From positions 37,014-101,013 of the forward strand of contig JAHDES010000018.1 of NCBI GenBank assembly GCA_020628645.1: a stretch of DNA of 64,000 nucleotides, read 5' to 3'. The stretch comes from Saprospiraceae bacterium (GTDB lineage Bacteria > Bacteroidota > Bacteroidia > Chitinophagales > Saprospiraceae). Position numbers and translations under genes: made by a program. The notes under the pieces are model-generated. The model was not told where the DNA came from. It ran no database searches and saw only the letters and a list, made by a program, of their open reading frames with translations. Below are positions 25,392 through 35,856 of the stretch, piece after piece; position 1 is the first letter of the stretch, and every line of letters starts with the position of its first letter.

Positions 25392-27881
25392 ATGCCACCT
25401 ATTATAAAATCTACACTTTTACTCTTATTTTTTATTAGTACAACACATCTATTGGCACAATCTAATGTGCTAGATATTGCCAATAAAGAATTTGAATTGC
25501 ACGATTATCAAAACGCTTTAAAGCATTATCAAGAAGCTGCTGCATCTTTACCAAGTAGTGAGTCAATACAAGCAAAAATAGGCGATTGCCATTTTTATCT
25601 TAATAACCTTCTAGCTGCTAGAGATGCTTATGCAAAAGCCATTGACGCTCGCCTAATTACTCCTCCTCAAATGTTCTTGTACGCTAAGACCTTGATGGGA
25701 TTGGGTGAATATGATAATGCCAAACAGTGGTTTACCTATTATGGAGAAGGGGATCCCGTCACAGGAGAAAACTATACCAAGGCTTGTGAAATAGCTATAA
25801 ATCGAAAAAATGAAGCGCCCATTTATGAAGTTAGAAAAGTTGGGGTGAATTCATCTTCTAGCGATTTTGGAGTAAGTTTCTATGGAAATCAATTAGTCTT
25901 TGCATCTATGCAAAAAAGACGTGATGGAGAAAATCCAGTTGTTGCTCAACAAAATCAATTGTTTATTTCAAGTATTTCGGACAATGGAATGATTGCTCAA
26001 AGCAATTACTTGCATAATAAATTACAAGCTCAATATGGAGCTGGCCCCATTTCATTTTCAAAAGATGGAAAAAAAGTAGCCTTTACCAAGAATAATTTTA
26101 AATCAGGTATTCGTCAAATTCCTTCAAGTGGATGGGAAATGAGTTTATACACAGCAGATGTTGCTAATGACGGAAGTTGGAAAAATGTCCGCCCTTTTCC
26201 GCATAATGGAAGTAGTTTTTCAACGGGTTTTCCTCATTATTCTGAAGATGGACAAATGCTTTATTTTGCTTCTAATCGTCCTGATGGTTTTGGAGGATAT
26301 GATATTTTTGTCTCCAAAAAAGTTGGTGGTGAGTGGACCTTACCTGAAAACTTAGGTAACACAATTAATTCTCCTGGAAATGAAATTACGCCATTTAAAA
26401 CTGGAAATTATCTTTATTTTTCATCGGATTGGCACCCCGGTTTTGGAGGTTTTGATATTTTTAAAGCAGAACAACGATCAGGAAATTGGGCGAAAATATT
26501 TCATCAAGGAACAGGACTAAACTCTACCTATGATGACATGGGATTTATTTATGATACAAAGAAAAATAGTGCTTATTTTACTTCAAATCGCTCTGGAGGT
26601 AAAGGAAATGAGGATATTTATTTAGCAAGAAAATCATTACAAAAATTCATCGTTTCTGTTACTGAAATAGATAAAAAAACACCTATTAAAGATGCAATTT
26701 TGGATTTTTCTGCTTGTGGTCAGTCTGCTATTCGTACGGACAAAGACGGTAAATTTAGATTTCAAGTAGAAGGAAGTTTTGATTGTACCTTTGAGATTCG
26801 AAAGGATAATTATAATACTACTTCTTATACGATTTCCTCTGATGGTAAAGGAGGTTTGAAAAATATTCCTATCATTCTTCGTAAAGAGGGGAGTAGTATC
26901 TTGCCAGATGAAGTCATTACAGGGATCGAAGAAACAAATCCTTCAGAAATTAAATCCAATACTTATGCAGGAAAAGTAGTTGATTTTGTTCAAACAAATG
27001 GCTTGAGTAATGTCTTTATCAAAGCCATAAATAAAGCAGATGCCACAGTAAGTAAAGCCAAAACCGATCAAGCTGGAAATTATCAATTACAACTAAATGC
27101 GCAATCTTCTTATATTATCACCTTTTCTAAAGAAGGTTATACAGAAATTAATCGAGTTATTGCCACCCAAGATGGTGCTGACAAAAGTATTTTAGATGTT
27201 ACGAGCATGAAGGCGGTTTCTACAGTAATTCCAACTCCTACAGAAATCGCTACTACTCCTCCAACTCCTAATGAAACATCAGGTTCATCTTCTTCCACTA
27301 CAATTTTAGAAGGTTATGCAGTTCAAATTGCAGCTTATGGAATTGATCAAGAAATAAACGTGAAAAGAAGAGACGATATAGAACGATTAGGAAATGTCTA
27401 TACCCGTGAAGCAGGTCAATTTAAACGAGTTCGAGTAGGTATTTTTGCTACTAAAGCACATGCACAAACCGTGAAAAGAGATTTAGCAAAATTGGGTTAT
27501 GGTGATGCTTATGTAGTCAATGAAAAAGTAGATCAATTAATGGATAAAGTACTTTTACAAATGGGGCAACCTGCAGCTACAGAGGATCGCTCTGCTGTGC
27601 TCACAGAAGAAGTAAGTACCAAAGATGTTCCACCGATTTCGCAAAAATATTTTGTTCGCCTAGGTGCGTTCTCCAAGCCACAAAATGTGGATACCACGAA
27701 GATTAAATCATATGGGCCTATTTCTTCCTACCAAAAAGGAGGATTAACTATTTTATTAGTAGGAACAGGCACACAGCTTGACCGAGCGAAGCGTCTACAA
27801 CAAAGTATTAGAGCGGCAGGTTTTGACGGCGCGTATATTGTTCAAAAAAATAATGATGGACAGTATACGAAGGTCTTGTAA
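25392..27881 (+). CDS. PorE-like protein: TPR, PD40 propeller, regulatory-like domains and two SPOR domains
   Basis: From the ATG at 25392 (MPPIIKSTLLLLFFISTTHL, a signal peptide) the product has 829 residues. In order: TPR-like helices (~20-140), a PD40/WD40-like beta propeller with repeated YFASNRPDGFGGYDIF and YFSSDWHPGFGGFDIF motifs (~150-425), two carboxypeptidase-regulatory-like domains (~430-620), a Pro/Thr/Ser linker, and two C-terminal SPOR domains (YAVQIAAYG..., YFVRLGAFS...). The TPR-propeller-regulatory order matches T9SS PorE, whose C-terminus is OmpA-like; here the peptidoglycan-binding module is SPOR instead. A GTG at 25347 is an alternative start. A terminator overlaps the stop codon. 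Confidence 0.85.
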   Translation: MPPIIKSTLLLLFFISTTHLLAQSNVLDIANKEFELHDYQNALKHYQEAAASLPSSESIQAKIGDCHFYLNNLLAARDAYAKAIDARLITPPQMFLYAKTLMGLGEYDNAKQWFTYYGEGDPVTGENYTKACEIAINRKNEAPIYEVRKVGVNSSSSDFGVSFYGNQLVFASMQKRRDGENPVVAQQNQLFISSISDNGMIAQSNYLHNKLQAQYGAGPISFSKDGKKVAFTKNNFKSGIRQIPSSGWEMSLYTADVANDGSWKNVRPFPHNGSSFSTGFPHYSEDGQMLYFASNRPDGFGGYDIFVSKKVGGEWTLPENLGNTINSPGNEITPFKTGNYLYFSSDWHPGFGGFDIFKAEQRSGNWAKIFHQGTGLNSTYDDMGFIYDTKKNSAYFTSNRSGGKGNEDIYLARKSLQKFIVSVTEIDKKTPIKDAILDFSACGQSAIRTDKDGKFRFQVEGSFDCTFEIRKDNYNTTSYTISSDGKGGLKNIPIILRKEGSSILPDEVITGIEETNPSEIKSNTYAGKVVDFVQTNGLSNVFIKAINKADATVSKAKTDQAGNYQLQLNAQSSYIITFSKEGYTEINRVIATQDGADKSILDVTSMKAVSTVIPTPTEIATTPPTPNETSGSSSSTTILEGYAVQIAAYGIDQEINVKRRDDIERLGNVYTREAGQFKRVRVGIFATKAHAQTVKRDLAKLGYGDAYVVNEKVDQLMDKVLLQMGQPAATEDRSAVLTEEVSTKDVPPISQKYFVRLGAFSKPQNVDTTKIKSYGPISSYQKGGLTILLVGTGTQLDRAKRLQQSIRAAGFDGAYIVQKNNDGQYTKVL

Positions 27882-27895
27882 CTAAAGACCTTTTT
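27870..27895 (+). terminator. intrinsic terminator overlapping the stop codon
   Basis: AAGGTCTT (27870-27877) pairs with AAGACCTT (27885-27892) followed by T residues. The TAA stop lies in the loop. Confidence 0.75.
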
Positions 27896-28420
27896 GAATT
27901 AAGGACAATATTTTTATTGATTTGTTAAAATCAATAAATTTTAATGATGTAGGAACAACATTTCGCCTGCTATTCCGTATATTTGTTATACAAATTTCCC
28001 CCTAGAATATATTCAACTCCCTTTCTCCGAATTATAAGTTCAAAGATGTATTTTTTGAACTAACGAATTATAATTCAAAAAAATTCCCGTTTTAATTATT
28101 TCAATAATACACCTTTTTGTCTAACCAATTGTTTGATACGAATGATCTAGCTTTTCTTTTTGAAAGCGGATGATTATAAAGATGAATAATATTTAAATGT
28201 ATTTTGTATTATTAGTTAGTTAAATAAATATTACGATTTTTTTCGTTTTAAATATTGTATTCAAATATTTTTTTATGTGTTGTCACAATTTCTAATGATT
28301 TTAACGAACAATTTTTTAATAAATCGTATAGATTAACGATATACATAAGCTGATTTATTTTTATCAGTACTTTTTATAAACCCATGATGGGCTTTTGAGC
28401 AAAAACAGCTAGCATTAGCT
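27896..28420 (+). other. 525-base gap: hairpin, promoter and long leader of the SprB-repeat gene
   Basis: No gene is visible. A perfect 10-bp hairpin TTATTGATTT-GTTA-AAATCAATAA lies at 27914-27937. A TATATTTG -7 box lies at 27978-27985; if used, the leader before the ATG at 28421 would be about 430 nt. Within it GTTCAAA/TTTGAAC forms another stem near 28037-28060. No known riboswitch was recognised. Confidence 0.4.
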
Positions 28421-31400
28421 ATGAGGAGAATTACTCTTTTTATTCTAATCTTTGTTAGTCATTTGGCATTCAGCCAAAACTATTTCATGAATGGATCACC
28501 CATAACAGATTGTGGGGGTACCTTCTATGATAGTGGAGGTATTACCGCTGATTACGGAAACAACGAAAATTTCTCTTCCACTATTTGCTCAGATGGTACT
28601 TCTGGTTCACACATTAGCCTTCTTTTCAATGAAATTGATCTAGTACCTGGGGATTTATTATGCTTCTATGATGGTACTGATGATTCAGCTCCCCAAATAG
28701 CTTGTATTTTAGATTATTCTTTGACAGGGCCCTTTATCGTACGAGCTTCTTCTGCTAATTTAACTGGTTGTATAACTGTTACATTTGAAACCAATGGTTC
28801 AAGTACTGGCACGGGTTGGACAGCAGGTATTAGTTGTGGAACTGCCTGTCAAGATGTACAAGTTGTCCTCGATAATACGACACCACCAATGATCCCAGCG
28901 GAGAATGGTTGGATTGATATCTGCCCAGGTGAATCTGTCAGTTTCGAATCTCATGCAGAATATCCACAAAATGGACAAACGTATACCCAATCGGATAATA
29001 CGTCTACATTTACTTGGGATTTTGGAGATGGAAATACTGCAACTGGTAGAAATGTATCGCACACCTTTATGGAATCAGGAGGGTACATCGTTCAGTTATC
29101 AGTAAAAGATGTGAATGGATGTTCTAGTACTAATTTTATTTCTCAACGTGTACGGGTGGCAGCAGAACCGACTTTGGTGTTTACAGGTTCTTTGCCTACT
29201 CAAGTTTGTGAGGGTACAGAATTTTCTATCAATTCAGATTTAAATAGTGCTAGTGCAGATATAAATGTTACTCCTCTTACCCAAGAATTTAATATTACCC
29301 GTTCTAATTCAGAAGAATTATTTATTCCAGATGGATTAGATGAATATTCTACGTCTATTAATTTCAATGAATTTGAACCAGGAGCAATCCTTACAGATAT
29401 AAGTGATTTAGAATCCATTTGCTTAAATATTGAGCATTCATGGATGTATGATTTAGCTATTTCCATTACCTGCCCAAGTGGAAATACAGTTGTATTACAA
29501 GATTATTTAGGATCAATTGGTAATCAAGTATTTTTAGGTATTCCTAATTATGATACCGATTCTCCTTGTGATGATTCCACTACCGATCCAGGTGAAGGAG
29601 CACAATATTGTTTTTCTGGCAATTCCGTCTTGGGAACATTTAGTGCTGCTGCTTTTTCATTAATGGATGGCTCTATTTTACCTCCAGATACCTATAGTTC
29701 TTTTGAAAATTTAGAAAATTTATTAGGTTGTCCCTTAAATGGTGTTTGGACAATAACGGTATCCGATAACTTACCATGTGATGATGGATGGATATTTGAA
29801 TGGACCATCAATTTTGATGAAGGTTTATACCATAAAGAAGAAGCTTTTACACCAGAAATTGTCAATTGGAATTGGAAAAACAATCCAAATGTAGGGACAT
29901 TGACTTCAAATACAATTACATCTGCATCTACTTTTGCAGGAGAAACAGATTATAGGTTTCAATACCAAGATGAATTTGGGTGTACTTATGATACTAGTTT
30001 TGCGGTAGAAATTCTTCCTCAAACCCATCCAGACTGTTTTACTTGCCTTGACAATATGATGACTCTTCCTGATTCTACTATTTGTCAGGGTGATATGATT
30101 GAATTAGATGTGACTTATTCAGGATTTATGGGAGCTGAAGTAGATTTCTTGAAAACGCCTACTTCTTCTATTGGATTTTCTAATCATTCAACTAATTCTC
30201 CCTTTGAATCTATCATATCTATTAATAGTATTTTTCCAAATACTATTACCAATCCATTAAATGAAATAGCTGCTATTTGTGTCAATTTTGATACTGATGC
30301 TACAGGAGATATTCAGATGAGACTTATTGCACCAAGTGGCGAAGAACTAGTGTTAACTAATAATTTGGGAGGCAATGGTGATGATTTTACCAATACTTGC
30401 TTTACGCCTTCGGCAATGGCTAATATTAGTATGGCTTCCCCACCTTTTACAGGAAATTTTCAGCCCCTTACTAATTGGGGTAATCTTATAGGAGCAAATA
30501 TTAATGGAGATTGGACATTAAGTATTACAGATGATTCTGGGATAAGCAATTTTGGGATGCTACATGACTGGTCTATTTCATTTAATGCTTCTAATCAAAT
30601 TACTTATTCTTGGTCAAATGATGATGGCTTATCTTGTAATAATTGTCCTAATCCAACGGCTGCTCCAAGCATGACAACGGATTATCAAGTCCAAACTACA
30701 GATGAATATGGTTGCTCACTTTCAGACGAAGCTAGAATAACAGTAGTCGAAAATCTTATTCCACCTAATTTGTACATTACCGATATGTCTGGTGGTACTG
30801 TTTTTATCGCTTGGGATCCTTTACCAGGAGCAGATGATTATGAAATTAATATCAACAATATGGGCTGGATACCTACTACTTCACCCACATCACATCAAGC
30901 TAGCGTATTTAATCAAGATGATCCAGTTGTAATTAAGTTAAGAGCCATAACTATTCCCGTAAATTGTCCACACGATCAATTTGAGATCAGAACAGCATAT
31001 GATACATGCTTTTTAAGTGTAAATCCTGGATTTATGGGAGATGTTACTTGTTTTGGTGCAGCAGATGGGTTTGCTTCAATCAATGTTTTTAATGGGGTTG
31101 AACCATTTACTTACACCATCAATGGAAGTAATCCTCAAGATTTTGGTGTATTCCAAAATTTAGATATTGGAACATATTGGCTAGCAATTGAAGATGGTGA
31201 TGGTTGTAAAGATTCTATTATGGTAGAAATTAATCAACCTCCTCCTTTAGAGGTGACATCTTCTTTTACTGCTGTAAGTTGTAATGGGGGAGATGATGGC
31301 ACCATAGAAGGAATTGGAAGTGGAGGAATCCCCTTTAGTGATGGTACTTATAAGTACTTTTGGACGATAACAGGTGCTGGGCAAGATTCTTTAGTGACGG

Positions 31401-34400
31401 GAGTAGAGGCAGGCACTTATGAATTGTCTGTTCGAGATTCAAATAATTGTACGGTTGAAGTTGATATTACCGTAACCGAACCAGATGCTATTACTCTAAA
31501 TTCATCAGCTAATGATGCGACTTGTAATGGCGGTTCTGATGGAAATGCGACAGTTATTCCATCAGGAGGGACACCCAACTATACCTATCTTTGGGATGAT
31601 ATGCAAACAGGTTCTACTGCTATTGGATTGAATTCAGGTCAATATTTTGTTACGGTTACAGATATGAATATGTGTACAGCAGTCAGCTCTACAATTGTTG
31701 ATGAGCCAGATCCAGGTTCAGTCGGTACTAATGTAACACCTACATTGTGTAATGGAAGTAGTGATGGTACAGCAACAGTTGATGTGCTAGGTCCTACACC
31801 TCATACCTATTTGTGGGATGATGCGATGGGGCAAACCACTGTAACAGCCATTGATCTAGAAGCTGGAGATTATATGGTGACCTTAACAGATGGAAATGGT
31901 TGTATCTCGATAGGTACGGCTAATGTTACCCAACCAAATCCTTTTATGGTCAATGGAGTGGGGACTTCTGCATCTTGCTATAATTCTCCTGATGGAAGTG
32001 CTTCTGTAGGTGTTCAAGGAGGAACATTCCCTTATTTTTACTCTTGGAATCCTTCAGGGCAAATAGGAAGTACTGCGATTAATTTATTGCCAGGTGATTA
32101 TACTGTAACTATTACAGATATAAATTTTTGTACGACTACTGAAATGGTGACAGTAACTGCCCCCCCTGCTATTACACTACAACTAGATAGTACTTTAGCC
32201 AGTTGTTCAACTAATGATGATGGAACTGCTTCTGTGATTGCTGGAGGTGGTGCTGGAGGTTTTAGTTATCAATGGGATGACCCTAATATGCAGACATCAG
32301 CTACTGCAGTTGACTTATTTGAAGGTACTTATCAAGTTACTGTTACAGATGGGAATGATTGTACGGCGACTGAAGATATTGAAGTTGGCAGTGATATTGC
32401 CGTTCAAATTGATACTATTTTTGCTAGTATGCCAGCTTGTAATGGAGAAAATACTGGAATGGCAACCGTTAATCCTATGGGAGGGACAATGCCTTATTCT
32501 TACTTATGGGATGATTCTAATGGACAGCCAACTGCAACTGCTACTAGTTTAGCAGCAGGAGATTATACCGTAACCGTCTTTGATGATAATAATTGCTTTG
32601 ACATTCAAACAGTGAGTATTACTGAGCCCTCCCTTTTGATAGCGAGTATTGATTCTAGTATGATAGATTGTTTTGGAGCTTCTAGTGGAGAGGCGATCAT
32701 TCAACCTTCTGGAGGTACTTATCCGTATACATACTCTTGGAATGATCCTTCTTCTCAAACTGATTCAATTGCTAGTAATTTGGAGGCAGGTACTTATTCA
32801 GTGACGGTTAGTGATATGAATAATTGTACATTAATAGAAGATATTATCGTAACTGAACCCAATTCAGCTATTACTTCTTTAGTTACCCAGACATTTGTAG
32901 GTTGTTTTGAGACTGCAACAAATGAGGCTATGGTAGAAGCAAATGGAGGAACTGGAACAAACTACACTTATCTTTGGAGTAATGATATGAATACACCCAT
33001 TACGAATACGCTCGAATCGGGATGGCAATATGTCAGTATAACAGATGAAAATAATTGTACTATTATTGACAGTATTGATATTCGTACTCTTGAACCCATA
33101 GAAGTTAATACGGCTTTTGTTCAGCCATCTTGTTTTGGCTTTCAAGATGCTTCTATAGGTGTGAATGTAGTTTCTGGTGGAATTGGAGGTGGCGATCCTA
33201 ATAATTATAATTATCAATGGAGTGCTTCTGCTGCAAATGAACCCATAATTTCTAATTTAGGAGGGGACATGCAATATACCGTTATCGTTTCTGATGCACA
33301 AGGCTGTGAAGGAGAAGATACTGTTTTTGTCACTCAACCTGCCTTAATTGAAGTGACTACAATTCACGAAGATGTAAGTTGTTTTGGTTTTAATGATGGT
33401 GAAGCGAGTATAGCCGATGCACAAGGAGATCATAATGTTTATACTTATCAATGGGATGCTTCAGCTAATAATGCCACTACAATGACGGTTTCTGATTTAT
33501 CTACGGGAACTTATTTAGTAACCGTAACGGATTCTACTGCTTGTAGTGTAACTACTTCCATCTTTATTGGTGAACCATCGCCAGTTGATCTAAGTATAGT
33601 AGCACAAGATAACGCGTGTAATGGGGAAGATAGTGGAACAGCTGCTGCAAATGTGTTAGGAGGTACTTCGCCTTATAGTTATTTTTGGTCTAATAGCGAA
33701 CTAAGTCGAGAGATTATAGAATTAGCTTCTGGAATGTATTACATAACCGTTTTAGATGCAAATGGATGTGAATCAATGGATTCGGTCTTTATTGAATCTC
33801 CTAGTGAAATAGATGTTGCTTTAACCATAGATGAACCTGATTGTTTTGGAGATTCTGATGGCTTAATTCAATTTAATGCTACAGGAGGAACAGCACCTTT
33901 TAACTATAGTATAGATGGCGAAAACTTTTCTTCTGTACCTATGCTGAGTGGATTAACGGGAGGAGAATATAGTTTGATGGTAACTGATAATGAGGGTTGT
34001 GAATGGGATTCACTCGTTATGATTAGTATGCCCGAGGAATTTATGGCAGAATTAGGCGAAAACTTGACTATTCAATCAGGAGATAGTATTCAATTAAATT
34101 TAGAATCGATTACTGGAAATACAGGAGCCATTTCTTATTCTTGGTCTTCTACTCAAGACAGTACCTTGAATTGTTTGAATTGCCCTAATCCATTTGTCGA
34201 TCCTTTAAATACAACTATTTATGAAGTCGTACTCATAGATGAAAATGGCTGTATGACAGAAGATTTAATTACCATTTTTGTAGAAAAAAATGTAGAAGTA
34301 TTAGTGCCAACTGGTTTTACTCCGAATGATGATGGTCGTAATGATTTACTTCATGTACATGGAAAAAGTAGGAATATTCAGCAAATCAATCAGTTTAAAG

Positions 34401-34588
34401 TATTTGATCGTTGGGGAGAATGTGTTTATGAAGAAAATAATTTCCAAGTAAATGATTTGACTTTGGGGTGGGATGGTTCATTTAAAGGAAAAGAGATGCC
34501 ACCAGGAGTTTATGTATGGTTTTTAGAAGTAGAATTAATTGATGGTACTACTGATATTTATAAGGGGCAAACGAATCTGATCCGTTAA
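28421..34588 (+). CDS. giant T9SS surface protein with CUB-like, PKD, P-type and SprB repeats
   Basis: The 2055-residue protein starts with a signal peptide (RITLFILIFVSHLAFSQ). A CUB-like domain spans ~20-140 (TDCGGTFYDSGGITADYG). A PKD domain lies at ~170-245 (FTWDFGDGNTATGRNVSHTF). Two proprotein-convertase P-like domains follow (GVWTITVSDNLPCDDGWIFE; GDWTLSITDDSGISNFGM). Then come about 13 SprB repeats (~885-1900), each starting CxGxxDG (e.g. VTCFGAADGFASI) with a GTYxVTVTD-like end. The last ~95 residues are the gliding-motility-associated type B T9SS C-terminal domain (PTGFTPNDDGRNDLLHV, FDRWGECVYE). It is probably a secreted adhesin or gliding filament. The PorP/SprF gene just downstream is its probable partner. 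Confidence 0.93.
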   Translation: MRRITLFILIFVSHLAFSQNYFMNGSPITDCGGTFYDSGGITADYGNNENFSSTICSDGTSGSHISLLFNEIDLVPGDLLCFYDGTDDSAPQIACILDYSLTGPFIVRASSANLTGCITVTFETNGSSTGTGWTAGISCGTACQDVQVVLDNTTPPMIPAENGWIDICPGESVSFESHAEYPQNGQTYTQSDNTSTFTWDFGDGNTATGRNVSHTFMESGGYIVQLSVKDVNGCSSTNFISQRVRVAAEPTLVFTGSLPTQVCEGTEFSINSDLNSASADINVTPLTQEFNITRSNSEELFIPDGLDEYSTSINFNEFEPGAILTDISDLESICLNIEHSWMYDLAISITCPSGNTVVLQDYLGSIGNQVFLGIPNYDTDSPCDDSTTDPGEGAQYCFSGNSVLGTFSAAAFSLMDGSILPPDTYSSFENLENLLGCPLNGVWTITVSDNLPCDDGWIFEWTINFDEGLYHKEEAFTPEIVNWNWKNNPNVGTLTSNTITSASTFAGETDYRFQYQDEFGCTYDTSFAVEILPQTHPDCFTCLDNMMTLPDSTICQGDMIELDVTYSGFMGAEVDFLKTPTSSIGFSNHSTNSPFESIISINSIFPNTITNPLNEIAAICVNFDTDATGDIQMRLIAPSGEELVLTNNLGGNGDDFTNTCFTPSAMANISMASPPFTGNFQPLTNWGNLIGANINGDWTLSITDDSGISNFGMLHDWSISFNASNQITYSWSNDDGLSCNNCPNPTAAPSMTTDYQVQTTDEYGCSLSDEARITVVENLIPPNLYITDMSGGTVFIAWDPLPGADDYEININNMGWIPTTSPTSHQASVFNQDDPVVIKLRAITIPVNCPHDQFEIRTAYDTCFLSVNPGFMGDVTCFGAADGFASINVFNGVEPFTYTINGSNPQDFGVFQNLDIGTYWLAIEDGDGCKDSIMVEINQPPPLEVTSSFTAVSCNGGDDGTIEGIGSGGIPFSDGTYKYFWTITGAGQDSLVTGVEAGTYELSVRDSNNCTVEVDITVTEPDAITLNSSANDATCNGGSDGNATVIPSGGTPNYTYLWDDMQTGSTAIGLNSGQYFVTVTDMNMCTAVSSTIVDEPDPGSVGTNVTPTLCNGSSDGTATVDVLGPTPHTYLWDDAMGQTTVTAIDLEAGDYMVTLTDGNGCISIGTANVTQPNPFMVNGVGTSASCYNSPDGSASVGVQGGTFPYFYSWNPSGQIGSTAINLLPGDYTVTITDINFCTTTEMVTVTAPPAITLQLDSTLASCSTNDDGTASVIAGGGAGGFSYQWDDPNMQTSATAVDLFEGTYQVTVTDGNDCTATEDIEVGSDIAVQIDTIFASMPACNGENTGMATVNPMGGTMPYSYLWDDSNGQPTATATSLAAGDYTVTVFDDNNCFDIQTVSITEPSLLIASIDSSMIDCFGASSGEAIIQPSGGTYPYTYSWNDPSSQTDSIASNLEAGTYSVTVSDMNNCTLIEDIIVTEPNSAITSLVTQTFVGCFETATNEAMVEANGGTGTNYTYLWSNDMNTPITNTLESGWQYVSITDENNCTIIDSIDIRTLEPIEVNTAFVQPSCFGFQDASIGVNVVSGGIGGGDPNNYNYQWSASAANEPIISNLGGDMQYTVIVSDAQGCEGEDTVFVTQPALIEVTTIHEDVSCFGFNDGEASIADAQGDHNVYTYQWDASANNATTMTVSDLSTGTYLVTVTDSTACSVTTSIFIGEPSPVDLSIVAQDNACNGEDSGTAAANVLGGTSPYSYFWSNSELSREIIELASGMYYITVLDANGCESMDSVFIESPSEIDVALTIDEPDCFGDSDGLIQFNATGGTAPFNYSIDGENFSSVPMLSGLTGGEYSLMVTDNEGCEWDSLVMISMPEEFMAELGENLTIQSGDSIQLNLESITGNTGAISYSWSSTQDSTLNCLNCPNPFVDPLNTTIYEVVLIDENGCMTEDLITIFVEKNVEVLVPTGFTPNDDGRNDLLHVHGKSRNIQQINQFKVFDRWGECVYEENNFQVNDLTLGWDGSFKGKEMPPGVYVWFLEVELIDGTTDIYKGQTNLIR

Positions 34589-34711
34589 TAAATAGATTTT
34601 TAATTAATTATTTCCATTTTCATTCTCATTTTGATTTTGATTGATTACTTAGGAATAATTATTGTACTTATAAAGTGAAGACTTTTTTAGTCTTAATTTT
34701 AACATAACAAT

Positions 34712-35764
34712 ATGAGAAGATACTACATTTTAAGTGCAGCAATTGCAATATTTTGCTGTATAAACCTACCAAGTGCATTTTCACAAGATGCTCGTTTTTC
34801 CCAATTTTACAATGCACCTTTGCATCTAAATCCTGCTATGACAGGAGTATTTGATGGTAGTTGGCGACTTGCAGTGAATTATCGAGATCAGTGGGCCAGT
34901 ATTTTAAATGAAAATCCTTATCGTACCCTTGGTGCAAGCTTTGATTATCGCTTCAATGTAATTGGCAATGATTATATCGCTGTTGGACTTCATGCTGTTT
35001 CCAATCAAACTGGTATTTCTAGTTTCCAACAAAATGAAGCACATCTTAGCCTATCGTTTTTGAAACAATTAAGTGGTGGATATGGAGGTGCAAGTCAATA
35101 TTTAGTAGCAGGTGTTCAAGGAGGGTTTGGTCAAAATAGAATAGATCCATCAGGTTTATGGTTTTCACAACAATATAATGTGGTAAGTGAAACACTTGAT
35201 TTATCTCAACCTACAGGGGAGAATTTTGATGGGATGACAGATGCTTTTTTGAATATTAATGCGGGTTTGTTATGGTATGCAGTATTTGAGGATAATTTTA
35301 GTATTCATGCAGGTGGTTCGATCAACCATGTCAATGCACCACGAATTTCGTTTATGGGGGATAATGATGCTATTTTACCCATGCGATGGGTGGGACATAT
35401 TGGTGGAGAAATTCCATTTACGCCAGAACTGAGTTTAATGCCAGCTATTGCAATAATGGGGCAAGGATCAAGTAATTCATTTACTTTAGGTGCTAATATA
35501 AGATATAGTAACCACGACTGGAATGAAGTGGCCGTACGTATTGGAGGATGGACACATATTTCGAATGATCTGGATGCCATACACAATGATGCCTTTACCG
35601 TAGCCGCTATATTAGAAATTGAGCGATTGAATGTAGGAATAAGTTATGATATCAATACTTCTTCTTTAGTGGCAGCAACTAATTCTAGAGGTACTTATGA
35701 GTTATCTTTGATTTATAGCCGACCAGAAAATCGACGATTTAAAGTGACTTGTCCGAAGTTTTAG
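34712..35764 (+). CDS. PorP/SprF-family type IX secretion membrane protein
   Basis: The 350-residue protein has a signal peptide (YYILSAAIAIFCCINLPSAF) and the diagnostic N-terminal motif ARFSQFYNAPLHLNPAMTG followed by VNYRDQW. The remaining sequence is outer-membrane beta-strand rich. SprF helps secrete SprB in Flavobacterium johnsoniae, and PorP/SprF proteins anchor substrates with type B C-terminal domains. It starts 123 bases after the SprB-repeat gene, which carries such a domain. It ends at a perfect 56-bp palindrome. Confidence 0.93.
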   Translation: MRRYYILSAAIAIFCCINLPSAFSQDARFSQFYNAPLHLNPAMTGVFDGSWRLAVNYRDQWASILNENPYRTLGASFDYRFNVIGNDYIAVGLHAVSNQTGISSFQQNEAHLSLSFLKQLSGGYGGASQYLVAGVQGGFGQNRIDPSGLWFSQQYNVVSETLDLSQPTGENFDGMTDAFLNINAGLLWYAVFEDNFSIHAGGSINHVNAPRISFMGDNDAILPMRWVGHIGGEIPFTPELSLMPAIAIMGQGSSNSFTLGANIRYSNHDWNEVAVRIGGWTHISNDLDAIHNDAFTVAAILEIERLNVGISYDINTSSLVAATNSRGTYELSLIYSRPENRRFKVTCPKF

Positions 35765-35775
35765 TAGAGAAGTCT

Positions 35776-35831
35776 TTATCCAACAAGAAATGACCATTTT
35801 AATATTAAAATGGTCATTTCTTGTTGGATAA
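35776..35831. terminator. perfect 56-bp palindrome, probable bidirectional terminator
   Basis: 28 bases starting TTATCCAACAAGAAATGACC are followed immediately by their exact reverse complement, with no spacer. It lies 11 bases after the sprF-like stop and 25 bases before the stop of the convergent adaptor gene. Position suits a shared terminator; perfect symmetry is unusual for one. Confidence 0.65.
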
Positions 35832-35856
35832 CACTAGTATTTGCATAAAATAGCTT

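Noticed and set aside
28421..34588. Phage or mobile-island origin for the giant gene
   Set aside because: The domains are typical T9SS cargo, with no integrase, att site or transposase nearby and composition like its neighbours.
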